DNA from: Flavobacterium sp. CG_23.5
Lineage (GTDB): Bacteria; Bacteroidota; Bacteroidia; Flavobacteriales; Flavobacteriaceae
Length of the DNA: 64,000 nucleotides
Reading direction: 5' to 3'
Assembly: GCF_017875765.1 (NCBI RefSeq)
Contig: NZ_JAGGNA010000001.1
Location: forward strand, 2,569,001-2,633,000
This document shows positions 27,333-35,002 of the stretch, piece by piece. Below the pieces are notes generated by a model, which saw nothing but the letters and a program-made list of their open reading frames with translations, was not told where the DNA came from and did not search any database. The position numbers were made by a program, and so were the translations under genes. Each line of letters opens with the position of its first letter. Position 1 is the first letter of the stretch.

Positions 27333-27918
27333 TATAGACTTTAAAGATTTATGGAAACAACAGGCTGTAATTCCGCTAAATATGGAAGAATTGCTTTCTA
27401 AAGTTAAACATTTCAAGAGCGTAAGTATGAGAAAATTAATTTTTACAAATGTGCTGCTTATCGCGACAAGTGCGTTTATTATTTTTATCTGGTATAAGTA
27501 TCAACCTGAGTTTATTTCAACCAAAATTGGTATTATTTTAATCATTATGGCAATGGCCATTTATTTATTCGTGTACAATAAATTAATTGGATTTTATAAA
27601 ACTATTGATGGTACTCAAAGTAATAGTGACTACCTGCAAAGATTAATTTCCATTAAAACAAGACAGCAGTTCTTGCAATCGACAGTTTTAAGTCTGTATT
27701 TTATAATGCTTGGTTTAGGGTTATGTTTGTATATGTTTGAATACGCATGCCAAATGACAATCTTTTGGGGAATTTTTACTTATGTAGTTATGTTTGGATG
27801 GATTGGGTTTACGTGGTTTTATTTACGTCCGAGAGAAATAAAAAAGGAAAATTCGAAAATCGATAATCTGATTGATAAATTTCAAAGAATTAATGATCAA
27901 TTAGAAGCAGATTTGTAG
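27322..27918 (+). CDS. Membrane protein, candidate anti-sigma factor
   Basis: 198 residues with four predicted TM helices (about 38-55, 65-85, 115-140, 145-168) and cytosolic ends. The N-terminus (DFKDLWKQQAVIPLNMEELLSKV) is a short cytosolic helix that could contact the sigma factor. I see no zinc anti-sigma (HxxxCxxC) motif and no FecR domain. It overlaps the ECF sigma gene by 11 bp, so translation is coupled. The anti-sigma role is inferred from position only. No obvious terminator follows. Confidence 0.7.
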   Translation: MDNNIDFKDLWKQQAVIPLNMEELLSKVKHFKSVSMRKLIFTNVLLIATSAFIIFIWYKYQPEFISTKIGIILIIMAMAIYLFVYNKLIGFYKTIDGTQSNSDYLQRLISIKTRQQFLQSTVLSLYFIMLGLGLCLYMFEYACQMTIFWGIFTYVVMFGWIGFTWFYLRPREIKKENSKIDNLIDKFQRINDQLEADL

Positions 27919-28024
27919 TTTTTTCAATGACAAATTAATTAAGGTCATTTCATGTTATTTTTTTATTTAACGAATGCCAAATTGACAATTTAAAAAATTG
28001 GTTCAGATTTTGTTATTTCTTTTA

Positions 28025-28032
28025 TAACTTTA
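28025..28032 (+). promoter_or_regulatory. Probable -7 element of the zinc peptidase gene
   Basis: TAACTTTA matches TAnnTTTG at 7 of 8 positions, 25 bp before the ATG. Confidence 0.3.
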
Positions 28033-28057
28033 AACACTACAATTAAAAAACAAAAAT

Positions 28058-28747
28058 ATGGGAATGAGTTATATAGTTCTAGCCGGAGCAATTATGCTTT
28101 TTAGTTGGTTAGTAAGTTCCAGGCTGAAAAGCAAATTTGAATATTATTCTAAATTGCAGTTACAAAACGGGATGAGTGGTGCTGAAATCGCCGAAAAAAT
28201 GTTGGCTGATAACGGAATTCGCGATGTGCGAGTAATCTCAGTTGCGGGACAATTAACAGATCACTACAATCCATTGGATAAAACAGTGAATTTAAGTGAA
28301 GCGGTTTACAACCAAAGAAATGCGGCAGCAGCAGCAGTTGCGGCTCACGAATGTGGTCACGCAGTGCAACATGCAGTGGGATATCAGTGGTTGACAATGC
28401 GTTCTAAATTAGTTCCGGTAGTAAATGTTGCATCAACTTATATGCAATGGATTTTACTGGCAGGTATATTGATGATTCGTACTTTTCCACAATTGCTATT
28501 AGTAGGAATTATAATTTTTGCTGCTACGACTTTGTTTTCGATTATCACATTACCGGTAGAATACGATGCCAGCCATCGAGCATTAGCTTGGTTAGAAAGT
28601 AAAAATATGCTCACGCAGCAGGAACAGGCTGGTGCCAAGGATTCTCTTAAATGGGCAGCAAGAACCTATGTGGTAGCTGCTCTAGGTTCTATCGCGACCT
28701 TGCTGTATTATATTTCCATTTATATGGGAGGGAACAGGAGAAATTAA
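28058..28747 (+). CDS. Neutral zinc metallopeptidase (YugP family)
   Basis: 229 residues. An N-terminal TM (5-20) is followed by a domain with the zinc-binding site AAHECGHAVQH (HECGH at 97-101), then two TMs (about 125-160) and one near the C-terminus. The VEYDASHRALAWL segment carries the further conserved acid and histidine of the family. It is a membrane-integrated metalloprotease of unknown substrate. Length and motifs match the family throughout. Monocistronic with a terminator. Confidence 0.92.
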   Translation: MGMSYIVLAGAIMLFSWLVSSRLKSKFEYYSKLQLQNGMSGAEIAEKMLADNGIRDVRVISVAGQLTDHYNPLDKTVNLSEAVYNQRNAAAAAVAAHECGHAVQHAVGYQWLTMRSKLVPVVNVASTYMQWILLAGILMIRTFPQLLLVGIIIFAATTLFSIITLPVEYDASHRALAWLESKNMLTQQEQAGAKDSLKWAARTYVVAALGSIATLLYYISIYMGGNRRN

Positions 28748-28772
28748 AGCTTCTTGAGTAAACTATAAAAAC

Positions 28773-28799
28773 CGTCTTGTGAAAACAAGGCGTTTTTTT
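28773..28799 (+). terminator. Terminator after the zinc peptidase gene
   Basis: CGTCTTGT-GAAA-ACAAGGCG (8 bp with one G-T pair) followed by seven T. Confidence 0.75.
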
Positions 28800-28835
28800 G
28801 CCAAAAAACTAAATTCACGATTATCCCACGCAAAA

Positions 28836-29306
28836 TTATAACTGTATCTGTCTGTCAATTTGCTGGTCTAATGAAATAAAGGTTTCGGTTCTGGAAACCC
28901 CTTCTATCGCCTGTATTTTTGTGTTCAGCAATTGCATGAGATGTTCATTATCCCGACAAATAATTTTAATTAGGATAGACCAGTTTCCTGTGGTGTAATG
29001 ACATTCTAACACTTCGGGAATTTTCTTTAAATCCCTTACTGCTTCAGGATTTCTTGCCGCTTTGTCTAAGTAAATCCCCACAAATGCCATTGTATTGTAA
29101 CCTAGAATTTTGTTATTTACCGTAAACTTTGAACCCGAAATCACTCCGGATTGTTCGAGCTTTCGCAAACGTTGATGAATGGCAGCGCCTGAAATTCCTA
29201 TTTTGTTGGCGATTTGGAGAATTGGCATTCTAGCATCTTCCATCAAGAAACGTAAAATTTCTTTATCGATACCATCTATTTCTACCACTAATGAATTGAT
29301 TTTCAT
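28836..29306 (-). CDS. Lrp/AsnC family transcriptional regulator
   Basis: 156 residues. The N-terminal AsnC-type HTH (EILRFLMEDARMPILQIA, then GAAIHQRLRKLEQSGVI) is followed by a RAM ligand-binding domain (GYNTMAFVGIYLDKAARN, ECHYTTGNWSILIKIIC and EGVSRTETFISL). Likely senses an amino acid and controls amino acid metabolism. The target is unknown; no adjacent transporter is seen. The ATG at 29306 fits the family start (LDEIDKEILRFL-like text begins at residue 10). Confidence 0.92.
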   Translation of the reverse strand: MKINSLVVEIDGIDKEILRFLMEDARMPILQIANKIGISGAAIHQRLRKLEQSGVISGSKFTVNNKILGYNTMAFVGIYLDKAARNPEAVRDLKKIPEVLECHYTTGNWSILIKIICRDNEHLMQLLNTKIQAIEGVSRTETFISLDQQIDRQIQL

Positions 29307-29416
29307 AAATTGTTGTTTGAAACTAAAGAATACTATTTAGTTTTAATTTAGAATCAAATTTAAGTAAAAAACGAATAATAGGAATGGAAAATGATTGTTT
29401 TGTAATTGTTGCATAA

Positions 29417-29448
29417 AAACAACCATCCGTTTTGGCGGATGGTTGTTT
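29417..29448 (-). terminator. Terminator after hemD
   Basis: 13-bp stem AAACAACCATCCG / CGGATGGTTGTTT (29417-29429 and 29436-29448). Read on the minus strand it ends in TTTTT, 28 bp after the hemD stop. Confidence 0.8.
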
Positions 29449-29476
29449 GTGATATATTAAAATAATAAATTTAAAT

Positions 29477-30226
29477 CTATTTCGTTTTATTCGTTTCGGT
29501 AATGTATTTTTCCAATGCCATTGTCATAGATGGAGTTCCAGGAGTTGGAGCCATGATGTCAACTCTTAAACCGCGGTCTAATGCTTCTTTTTGAGTCGTA
29601 CTTCCAAAAACGGCTATTCTGGTATTGTTTTGTTCAAAATCTGGAAAATTCATAAACAATGATTTTATTCCGGTTGGGCTAAAGAAAGCCAAAACATCAT
29701 AATATACATCGGCTAAATCCGATAAATCACTCATGACCGTTTTATAAAAAATAGCTGGAGTCCAATCTACTTTTAATGCATTAAGCGTGATTGGCGCATC
29801 AGCATTCAATTGATCTGAGGCAGGTAATAAGAATTTTTCGTCTTTGTATTTTTTTATCAATGGAGACAAATCGGCAAAATCTTTAGGTCCAACATAGATT
29901 TTACGTTTTCGATAGACTACATATTTTTGCAGGTAAAACGCAATAGCTTCGGACTGGCAAAAGTATTTTAATCCTTCGGGAACTTTATAACGCATTTCAT
30001 CAGCAACCCTAAAGAAGTGATCAACAGCATTTCTACTTGTTAGAATAATAGCGGTATATTGATTGAGATCAATTTTTTGGAGTCTAATTTCTTTTGCACT
30101 TACTCCTTCAACATGGATAAAAGGTCTGAAATCAATTTTTACTTTATGCCTTTGTTGAAGCTCAAAGTATGGAGAATTTTCCACTTTAGGTTCTGGTTGC
30201 GATACCAAAATTGTTTTCACTTTCAT
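29477..30226 (-). CDS. hemD: Uroporphyrinogen-III synthase
   Basis: 249 residues. Closes hydroxymethylbilane to uroporphyrinogen III in heme and siroheme synthesis. HemD is poorly conserved; the call rests on the HemD-type pattern (ILVSQPEPKVENSPYF, TAIILTSRNAVDHFFRV, then FFSPTGIKSLF and VFGSTTQKEAL) and on linkage to DUF4271, usual in Flavobacteriia. The ATG at 30224-30226 (MKVKTILVSQ) is preferred over an upstream TTG. It follows DUF4271 closely and depends on the same promoter, which an IS element now borders. Confidence 0.88.
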   Translation of the reverse strand: MKVKTILVSQPEPKVENSPYFELQQRHKVKIDFRPFIHVEGVSAKEIRLQKIDLNQYTAIILTSRNAVDHFFRVADEMRYKVPEGLKYFCQSEAIAFYLQKYVVYRKRKIYVGPKDFADLSPLIKKYKDEKFLLPASDQLNADAPITLNALKVDWTPAIFYKTVMSDLSDLADVYYDVLAFFSPTGIKSLFMNFPDFEQNNTRIAVFGSTTQKEALDRGLRVDIMAPTPGTPSMTMALEKYITETNKTK

Positions 30227-30240
30227 ATTTAAAACGGTTT

Positions 30241-30912
30241 CTAAGCACTCCCTTTTGTAAACCAATAATACATAAAATAATAGGGAGCTATTTCAAGAGT
30301 GCAAAGATATAAAATAAAGTAAAACAACTTACTTAATATTAAATTTTGATAGTTTTTTATTGAAATTAAATAGCTTATTAAGTTGGCACCTACTACTATA
30401 GCTATAAATAGTAAAAGTATATTTTTTGATAAGGAGTCATAATAGAACAGAATAATGTTGATTGGGAGTATGAATAATCCGATATAAGTTCTATAAGTAA
30501 CCTTTTGAAGGTTAAATTGTTCAACAAATTCTTCGATATTAAAGGACGTAGCGATTATTTTCTCGATTAAATATTTCGATAAAATAAAAAAAATAAGGAA
30601 GGTGATTATTTGAATATATAAAATCCAATCTGTTTTTAAGGCTTTACCAAAATAACTTAGTGAAAGCTGGATGAAAAAAGCAAATGAAATTACTTGTACG
30701 AAAAATAATGAAATGGTAAATCCGCTTCTAAGGTGACTGCTGTCGCGGTAAACTTTAGTGTATTTATCGGAAAAAATTAAATTTGCAAAATCACCAAAAC
30801 GATTTTCGGAAATGGATTTTGTCAGTGCGACAATTCCAAACGACAACACAAATAAAAGTGTTGCCCAGTCTTTATTTTCGATTATTCTCGGGTTAAGTAC
30901 TTGTTCAATCAT
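30241..30912 (-). CDS. DUF4271 family membrane protein
   Basis: 223 residues with about six TM helices (for example TLLFVLSFGIVAL, GFTISLFFVQVISFAFFIQL and ILYIQIITFLIFFILSKYL). This is the pattern of DUF4271, a Bacteroidota family encoded next to hemD. Function unknown. The stop lies 14 bp before the hemD ATG. The start is 27 bp from the edge of an IS element insertion. Confidence 0.85.
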   Translation of the reverse strand: MIEQVLNPRIIENKDWATLLFVLSFGIVALTKSISENRFGDFANLIFSDKYTKVYRDSSHLRSGFTISLFFVQVISFAFFIQLSLSYFGKALKTDWILYIQIITFLIFFILSKYLIEKIIATSFNIEEFVEQFNLQKVTYRTYIGLFILPINIILFYYDSLSKNILLLFIAIVVGANLISYLISIKNYQNLILSKLFYFILYLCTLEIAPYYFMYYWFTKGSA

Positions 30913-30919
30913 AGCGATG

Positions 30920-30927
30920 CAAAATTA
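30920..30927 (-). promoter_or_regulatory. -7 promoter element of DUF4271-hemD
   Basis: Reads TAATTTTG on the minus strand, an exact TAnnTTTG match, 7 bp before the ATG codon of DUF4271. It lies between the gene and the IS element, so any -33 element must now come from the end of the IS. Confidence 0.45.
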
Positions 30928-30930
30928 CTG

Positions 30931-30939
30931 ATTTTTTAT
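30931..30939. repeat. Target site duplication, left copy
   Basis: ATTTTTTAT, identical to the copy at 32393-32401 on the other side of the IS element. The 9-bp length fits the IS4 family. Confidence 0.85.
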
Positions 30940-31090
30940 CATTGTTGTCCGATAAAAAATCACGGAACGTTTATTTTTCTATTTATTTTGGCACTTCACG
31001 AGGTTTTAGCCTGCTTTAGCTTGTTTTTGAGTACTGTCTTGAGAATTTGATAAATGAAAAAATATAATTTTTAGTTTCATTTATCGAATT

Positions 31091-32311
31091 TTATCCCGTA
31101 GCCAAATAATCATCAAACAAACCTAATTGAACATCGTCGTCCCCGTCGAGTTTCCATTGTTTTTCGGGACTTTCTAAAAATTTAGTTAGATGAATATAGT
31201 TGAATAAATGAATTCTACAAAAACTTACTAAATTTGAAAAAGACCATTGTCTCTTTAGACTTTTCTTTATAACTCCTAATAAGAGATTTACTATTAAGAC
31301 GCAATAAATTTGAATTTTAATAGCATTTTCATTGTCTCCTAAGAAATATTTTAGCGGGAAATTTTGCTTGATTTGTTTGAATAACAATTCTATTTGCCAC
31401 CTTATTTTATAAAGTGCCGCTATTGTGTCTGCTCTAAATTCAAACAAATTACTAATAAACTCAAAGCTTCTTTTGTGTTCTCTGTCATAGTATTTTATTT
31501 TTCTTAATTTCAATTTGGTTTTACCACTTTCATTATTTACTCCAACCTCAATAATTTCGTCTGATAAAACACCGCTGTGAATGTTCCCTGGAATGTCATT
31601 CTTTTGGGTTACTTCGTACTTTGCATTGTCTTTTATTCGAGTTACAAAACCTGTATTTTGTTCGGAAAAATGTGCAAAAGCCTTATAATCAATGTATCCT
31701 TTATCGAATATATAAACAGTATGTTCATCGCATTTTAGCTTTTCTAAAAACTGATGGTCGTGAGTTGTTGCAGGTGTAAACCAAACTAAATTGGGAACTT
31801 TTTCATCGGCATTTATCACAGTATGCGACTTGATTCCGCCCTTGCTTTTTCCGTCAGCAGACTTTCTTCCAACACACTTTAAGATGTCTTTAAACAGGCT
31901 TATTGTGGTGCTGTCAACAATTTTAATCTTTTTCCCTAAGGCTATCTCAATTCGACTGTCCGATAAAACAAAGCTATGTTTCTCGAGCAGATTGTTATAA
32001 ATTTCTTGAAAAAATTCTACTTTTCTACCCTTGTTTGCGTCTGCCAAAGTACTCTTTTTGGGAAGATGATTAATTCGAACTGTTTCCTCTTTACCTGATA
32101 AACCTACCATTCCCCCAGAAACCTCACGCAATGAATTACACTTTTCTAAACAGCAAAAAACCATACTAAACAAATGATCCTTGCATTTGAAATGTTTGAC
32201 ATACCTATCTGAATCATACTTTTTAACTGCTTTGCTAATCATCGAATCATCTATTAAAGAAATCAGCTGTCCGAAAACAGATTTACTCGAAAAATACTTA
32301 TTTTTACCCAT
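31091..32311 (-). CDS. IS4-family transposase with DUF4372-type N-terminus
   Basis: 406 residues. The N-terminal part (about 1-85, GQLISLIDDSMISKAVKKYDSD-like, then FSMVFCCLEKCNSLREVSGG) fits DUF4372. The DDE catalytic core has the first Asp in KIVDSTTISLF, the second in YIFDKGYIDYKAF, and the YREK motif in YKIRWQIELLFKQIKQ with the catalytic Glu. No frameshift or internal stop, so probably active. Confidence 0.95.
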   Translation of the reverse strand: MGKNKYFSSKSVFGQLISLIDDSMISKAVKKYDSDRYVKHFKCKDHLFSMVFCCLEKCNSLREVSGGMVGLSGKEETVRINHLPKKSTLADANKGRKVEFFQEIYNNLLEKHSFVLSDSRIEIALGKKIKIVDSTTISLFKDILKCVGRKSADGKSKGGIKSHTVINADEKVPNLVWFTPATTHDHQFLEKLKCDEHTVYIFDKGYIDYKAFAHFSEQNTGFVTRIKDNAKYEVTQKNDIPGNIHSGVLSDEIIEVGVNNESGKTKLKLRKIKYYDREHKRSFEFISNLFEFRADTIAALYKIRWQIELLFKQIKQNFPLKYFLGDNENAIKIQIYCVLIVNLLLGVIKKSLKRQWSFSNLVSFCRIHLFNYIHLTKFLESPEKQWKLDGDDDVQLGLFDDYLATG

Positions 32312-32350
32312 CGTTATTTGAATTTTGCAACTCTAAATTACGATTATTTT

Positions 32351-32374
32351 AAGAAGCCATTAATTTGGCTTCTT
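32351..32374. terminator. Hairpin inside the right end of the IS
   Basis: AAGAAGCCA / TGGCTTCTT (9-bp perfect stem, 32351-32359 and 32366-32374) followed by T on the plus strand. It lies between the right inverted repeat and the transposase start, where it could block transcripts or translation entering from outside, as known for other IS elements. Confidence 0.6.
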
Positions 32375-32392
32375 TTTTATCGGACAACAATG

Positions 32393-32401
32393 ATTTTTTA
32401 T
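32393..32401. repeat. Target site duplication, right copy
   Basis: ATTTTTTAT, matching 30931-30939. Confidence 0.85.
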
Positions 32402-32451
32402 ATCATTCTTTTTATTATAATTTTATTATGAATGAAATCGTATAAAAAGTT

Positions 32452-32459
32452 TACTTTTG
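32452..32459 (+). promoter_or_regulatory. -7 promoter element of the glycosyltransferase operon
   Basis: TACTTTTG, an exact TAnnTTTG match, 20 bp before the ATG at 32480. Confidence 0.45.
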
Positions 32460-32479
32460 CGGTGAAATTACTCTAAAAT

Positions 32480-33205
32480 ATGAACGATTCCATTGTTATA
32501 ATCCCCACCTATAACGAAATTGAAAATATAGAAAGCATTATTAGATCGGTGCTTTCCCAACACAAACTTTTTCACGTTCTTATTATTGATGATAATTCGC
32601 CAGATCACACTGCTGATAAAGTGCTTCAACTGCAATCGGAATTTTCAGGCAGATTATTTTTAGAAAAAAGAGCAAAAAAATCAGGTTTAGGAACGGCGTA
32701 TGTTCATGGTTTTAAATGGGCATTGGAACGGAAATATGAATTTATTTTCGAAATGGATGCTGATTTTTCCCATAATCCAAAAGATTTAGAAAAATTATAT
32801 AATGCTTGTCATTTAGGAGATGCTGATTTAGCGGTCGGATCTCGATATGTTACCGGTGTAAATGTGGTTAACTGGCCTTTAAGCCGGGTTTTACTGTCGT
32901 ATTTTGCATCAGTATATGTGAAGTTTATTACCGGAATGGTGATTCATGATGCTACGGCTGGGTTCGTTTGTTACAGAAGAAAAGTATTGGAAGAAATCAA
33001 TTTAGATAAAATAAAATTTGTTGGTTATGCGTTTCAAATTGAAATGAAGTACAGAACCTATTGTAAAAAATTTCAAATTGTTGAGGTACCTATTATTTTT
33101 ACAGATAGAACTAGAGGTCAATCTAAAATGAGTAATTCTATTATTGTTGAAGCGGTTTTTGGGGTTATTGCACTTAGATTGAAAAGATTAATTAACACAT
33201 TATAA
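32480..33205 (+). CDS. Polyprenol monophosphomannose synthase-like glycosyltransferase (GT2)
   Basis: 241 residues. The GT-A fold begins IVIIPTYNEIENIESII; LIIDDNSPDHTADKV is the nucleotide-binding part and EMDADFSHNP carries the DxD metal site. DATAGFVCYRR and VPIIFTDRTRGQSKMS are typical of dolichol/polyprenol-phosphate mannosyltransferases. It transfers a sugar from a nucleotide donor to a lipid phosphate at the inner membrane. It lacks the C-terminal TM domain of some relatives. First gene of a run with the dihydroorotase and DUF4296 genes (12 bp and 9 bp spacing), a common flavobacterial order. Confidence 0.9.
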   Translation: MNDSIVIIPTYNEIENIESIIRSVLSQHKLFHVLIIDDNSPDHTADKVLQLQSEFSGRLFLEKRAKKSGLGTAYVHGFKWALERKYEFIFEMDADFSHNPKDLEKLYNACHLGDADLAVGSRYVTGVNVVNWPLSRVLLSYFASVYVKFITGMVIHDATAGFVCYRRKVLEEINLDKIKFVGYAFQIEMKYRTYCKKFQIVEVPIIFTDRTRGQSKMSNSIIVEAVFGVIALRLKRLINTL

Positions 33206-33217
33206 GAAAAAGATACG

Positions 33218-34558
33218 ATGAACAGGATTTTAATTAAGAATGCCAAAATAGTAAATGAAGGAGTGATTTTTGAAGGCGATGTATTAATTGAAAATGACTT
33301 AATTGTTGAAATTTCAGAAAGTATAAGTGCCAAATCATCTCAATGTATGATTATTGATGCCGAAGGGAATTATTTAATGCCCGGTGCCATTGATGATCAA
33401 GTGCATTTTAGGGAGCCAGGACTTACTTATAAAGGAGATATTGAATCAGAATCTAGAGCGGCTGTTGCAGGTGGAATCACTTCTTATATTGAACAACCTA
33501 ATACGGTGCCAAATGCGGTTACCCAAGAAATATTAGAGCAAAAATATGAAATCGCTGCAGAGAAATCATACGCCAATTATTCTTTTATGATGGGCGCCAC
33601 TAATGATAATTTGGACGAAGTTCTAAAAACAAATCCAAAGAATGTTGCAGGAATAAAAATATTTTTGGGATCATCCACAGGTAATATGTTGGTTGATAAT
33701 GAAGTCACTTTAGAAAAAATATTTTCCAGTACACCCCTGCTTATTGCAGTGCATTGTGAGGATGAAGGCACAATCCAAAAGAACTTAGCAAAATATAAAG
33801 AAGAATTTGGCGACGATGTTCCGGTAACGGCTCACCATTTAATTCGCAGTGAAGAGGCTTGTTATATTTCTTCTTCAAAAGCGGTGGCTCTGGCTAAAAA
33901 AACAGGAGCTCGTTTGCACGTGTTTCATCTTTCTACAGCCAAGGAAATGGATTTGTTTACCAACAAAATCCCATTGGAAGATAAAAAAATAACAGCCGAA
34001 GTTTGTATTCATCATTTATGGTTTACCAATGATGATTATGCTACTAAAGGCAACCTAATAAAATGGAATCCTGCGGTAAAAACGGCTAATGATAGAAAAG
34101 TACTTTGGGAAGCCCTGCTAGATGATAGAATTGATGTCATTGCTACGGATCATGCTCCACATACTTTAGAAGAGAAAAAACAATCGTATCTGAAAGCGCC
34201 TGCTGGTGGTCCATTAGTGCAACATGCTGTTGTGGCTATGTTTGAAGCTCATCACCAAGGAAAAATAAGTGTTGAAAAAATTGTGGAGAAAATGTGTCAT
34301 AATCCAGCCAAGATTTTCAAAATCGAGAAACGCGGTTTTATCAAAGAAGGATATTATGCCGATTTAGTTATTGTAAATGCTGGTTTGCCATGGAGTGTAA
34401 AAAAAGAAAATATTCTGGCTAAATGCGGATGGTCTCCTTTTGAAGGATATACATTTAAATCTAGAATTACGCATACTTTTGTAAACGGACAATTGGTTTA
34501 TAATAATTTTAAAGTAAAAGAAATTCGTGCGGGAAAAAGAATGTTGTTTGACAGATAA
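33218..34558 (+). CDS. pyrC: Dihydroorotase
   Basis: 446 residues, amidohydrolase fold. Catalyses closure of carbamoyl aspartate to dihydroorotate in pyrimidine synthesis. The expected motifs are GAIDDQVHFREPG, KIFLGSSTGNM (the carbamylated Lys), IAVHCEDE, RLHVFHLSTAKE and DVIATDHAPHT. In the first motif the usual HxH reads QVH, so one zinc ligand is replaced by Gln; I recall the same DQVHFREPG in other Bacteroidota dihydroorotases. The C-terminal KREIRAGKRMLFDR-like tail is normal. Confidence 0.93.
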   Translation: MNRILIKNAKIVNEGVIFEGDVLIENDLIVEISESISAKSSQCMIIDAEGNYLMPGAIDDQVHFREPGLTYKGDIESESRAAVAGGITSYIEQPNTVPNAVTQEILEQKYEIAAEKSYANYSFMMGATNDNLDEVLKTNPKNVAGIKIFLGSSTGNMLVDNEVTLEKIFSSTPLLIAVHCEDEGTIQKNLAKYKEEFGDDVPVTAHHLIRSEEACYISSSKAVALAKKTGARLHVFHLSTAKEMDLFTNKIPLEDKKITAEVCIHHLWFTNDDYATKGNLIKWNPAVKTANDRKVLWEALLDDRIDVIATDHAPHTLEEKKQSYLKAPAGGPLVQHAVVAMFEAHHQGKISVEKIVEKMCHNPAKIFKIEKRGFIKEGYYADLVIVNAGLPWSVKKENILAKCGWSPFEGYTFKSRITHTFVNGQLVYNNFKVKEIRAGKRMLFDR

Positions 34559-34567
34559 AATTTAAAA

Positions 34568-34990
34568 ATGAAGAAAATAATTATACTTTTAACGATTGTA
34601 TTTGTGTTTGTAAGCTGTAAGGATGAGGTGGTTAAAAAGCCAAATCGTCTTATAGAAAAGGAAACAATGGTTAATATTATGTATGATTTGTCAGTTTTGG
34701 ACGCAATCAAATATCAAAATCCTGCGTCCTTGGATACTTTTAAAATAAATCCAACTCAATATATTTATAAAAAATATAAAATAGACAGCCTTCAATTTGC
34801 ACGAAGTAATGTTTACTACGCTTCTAATTATAAAGATTATTCGGATGTAGTTGATCAGATAAACGCCCGATTAACTAAAAATAAAGCATCAATAACTGCC
34901 CTTATAAAAGCTGAAGCGAAGAAAAAGAAAGCAATAAAAAAACCAATTTTACCAAAAAGTAAAGCCATAGATTCTAGCCAAGTACTATAA
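34568..34990 (+). CDS. DUF4296 lipoprotein
   Basis: 140 residues. The lipoprotein signal MKKIIILLTIVFVFVSC has the lipobox Cys at 17. The body (IEKETMVNIMYDLSVLDAIK, then PTQYIYKKYKIDSLQFARSN and YYASNYKDYSDVVDQINARL) is the DUF4296 pattern. The Lys-rich tail is variable. Membrane-anchored, of unknown function, common in Bacteroidota. It ends 12 bp from the convergent epimerase gene. Confidence 0.88.
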   Translation: MKKIIILLTIVFVFVSCKDEVVKKPNRLIEKETMVNIMYDLSVLDAIKYQNPASLDTFKINPTQYIYKKYKIDSLQFARSNVYYASNYKDYSDVVDQINARLTKNKASITALIKAEAKKKKAIKKPILPKSKAIDSSQVL

Positions 34991-35002
34991 CTAAAAAAGG
35001 GT

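Larger units (their letters stand above)
30940..32392 (-). mobile_element. IS4-family insertion sequence, complete, 1453 bp
   Basis: Bounded by perfect 20-bp inverted repeats, 30940-30959 (CATTGTTGTCCGATAAAAAA) and 32373-32392, and by 9-bp direct repeats outside. One transposase gene on the minus strand fills it. A hairpin lies just inside the right end. Intact repeats, intact transposase and an exact target duplication point to a recent insertion. Confidence 0.93.
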
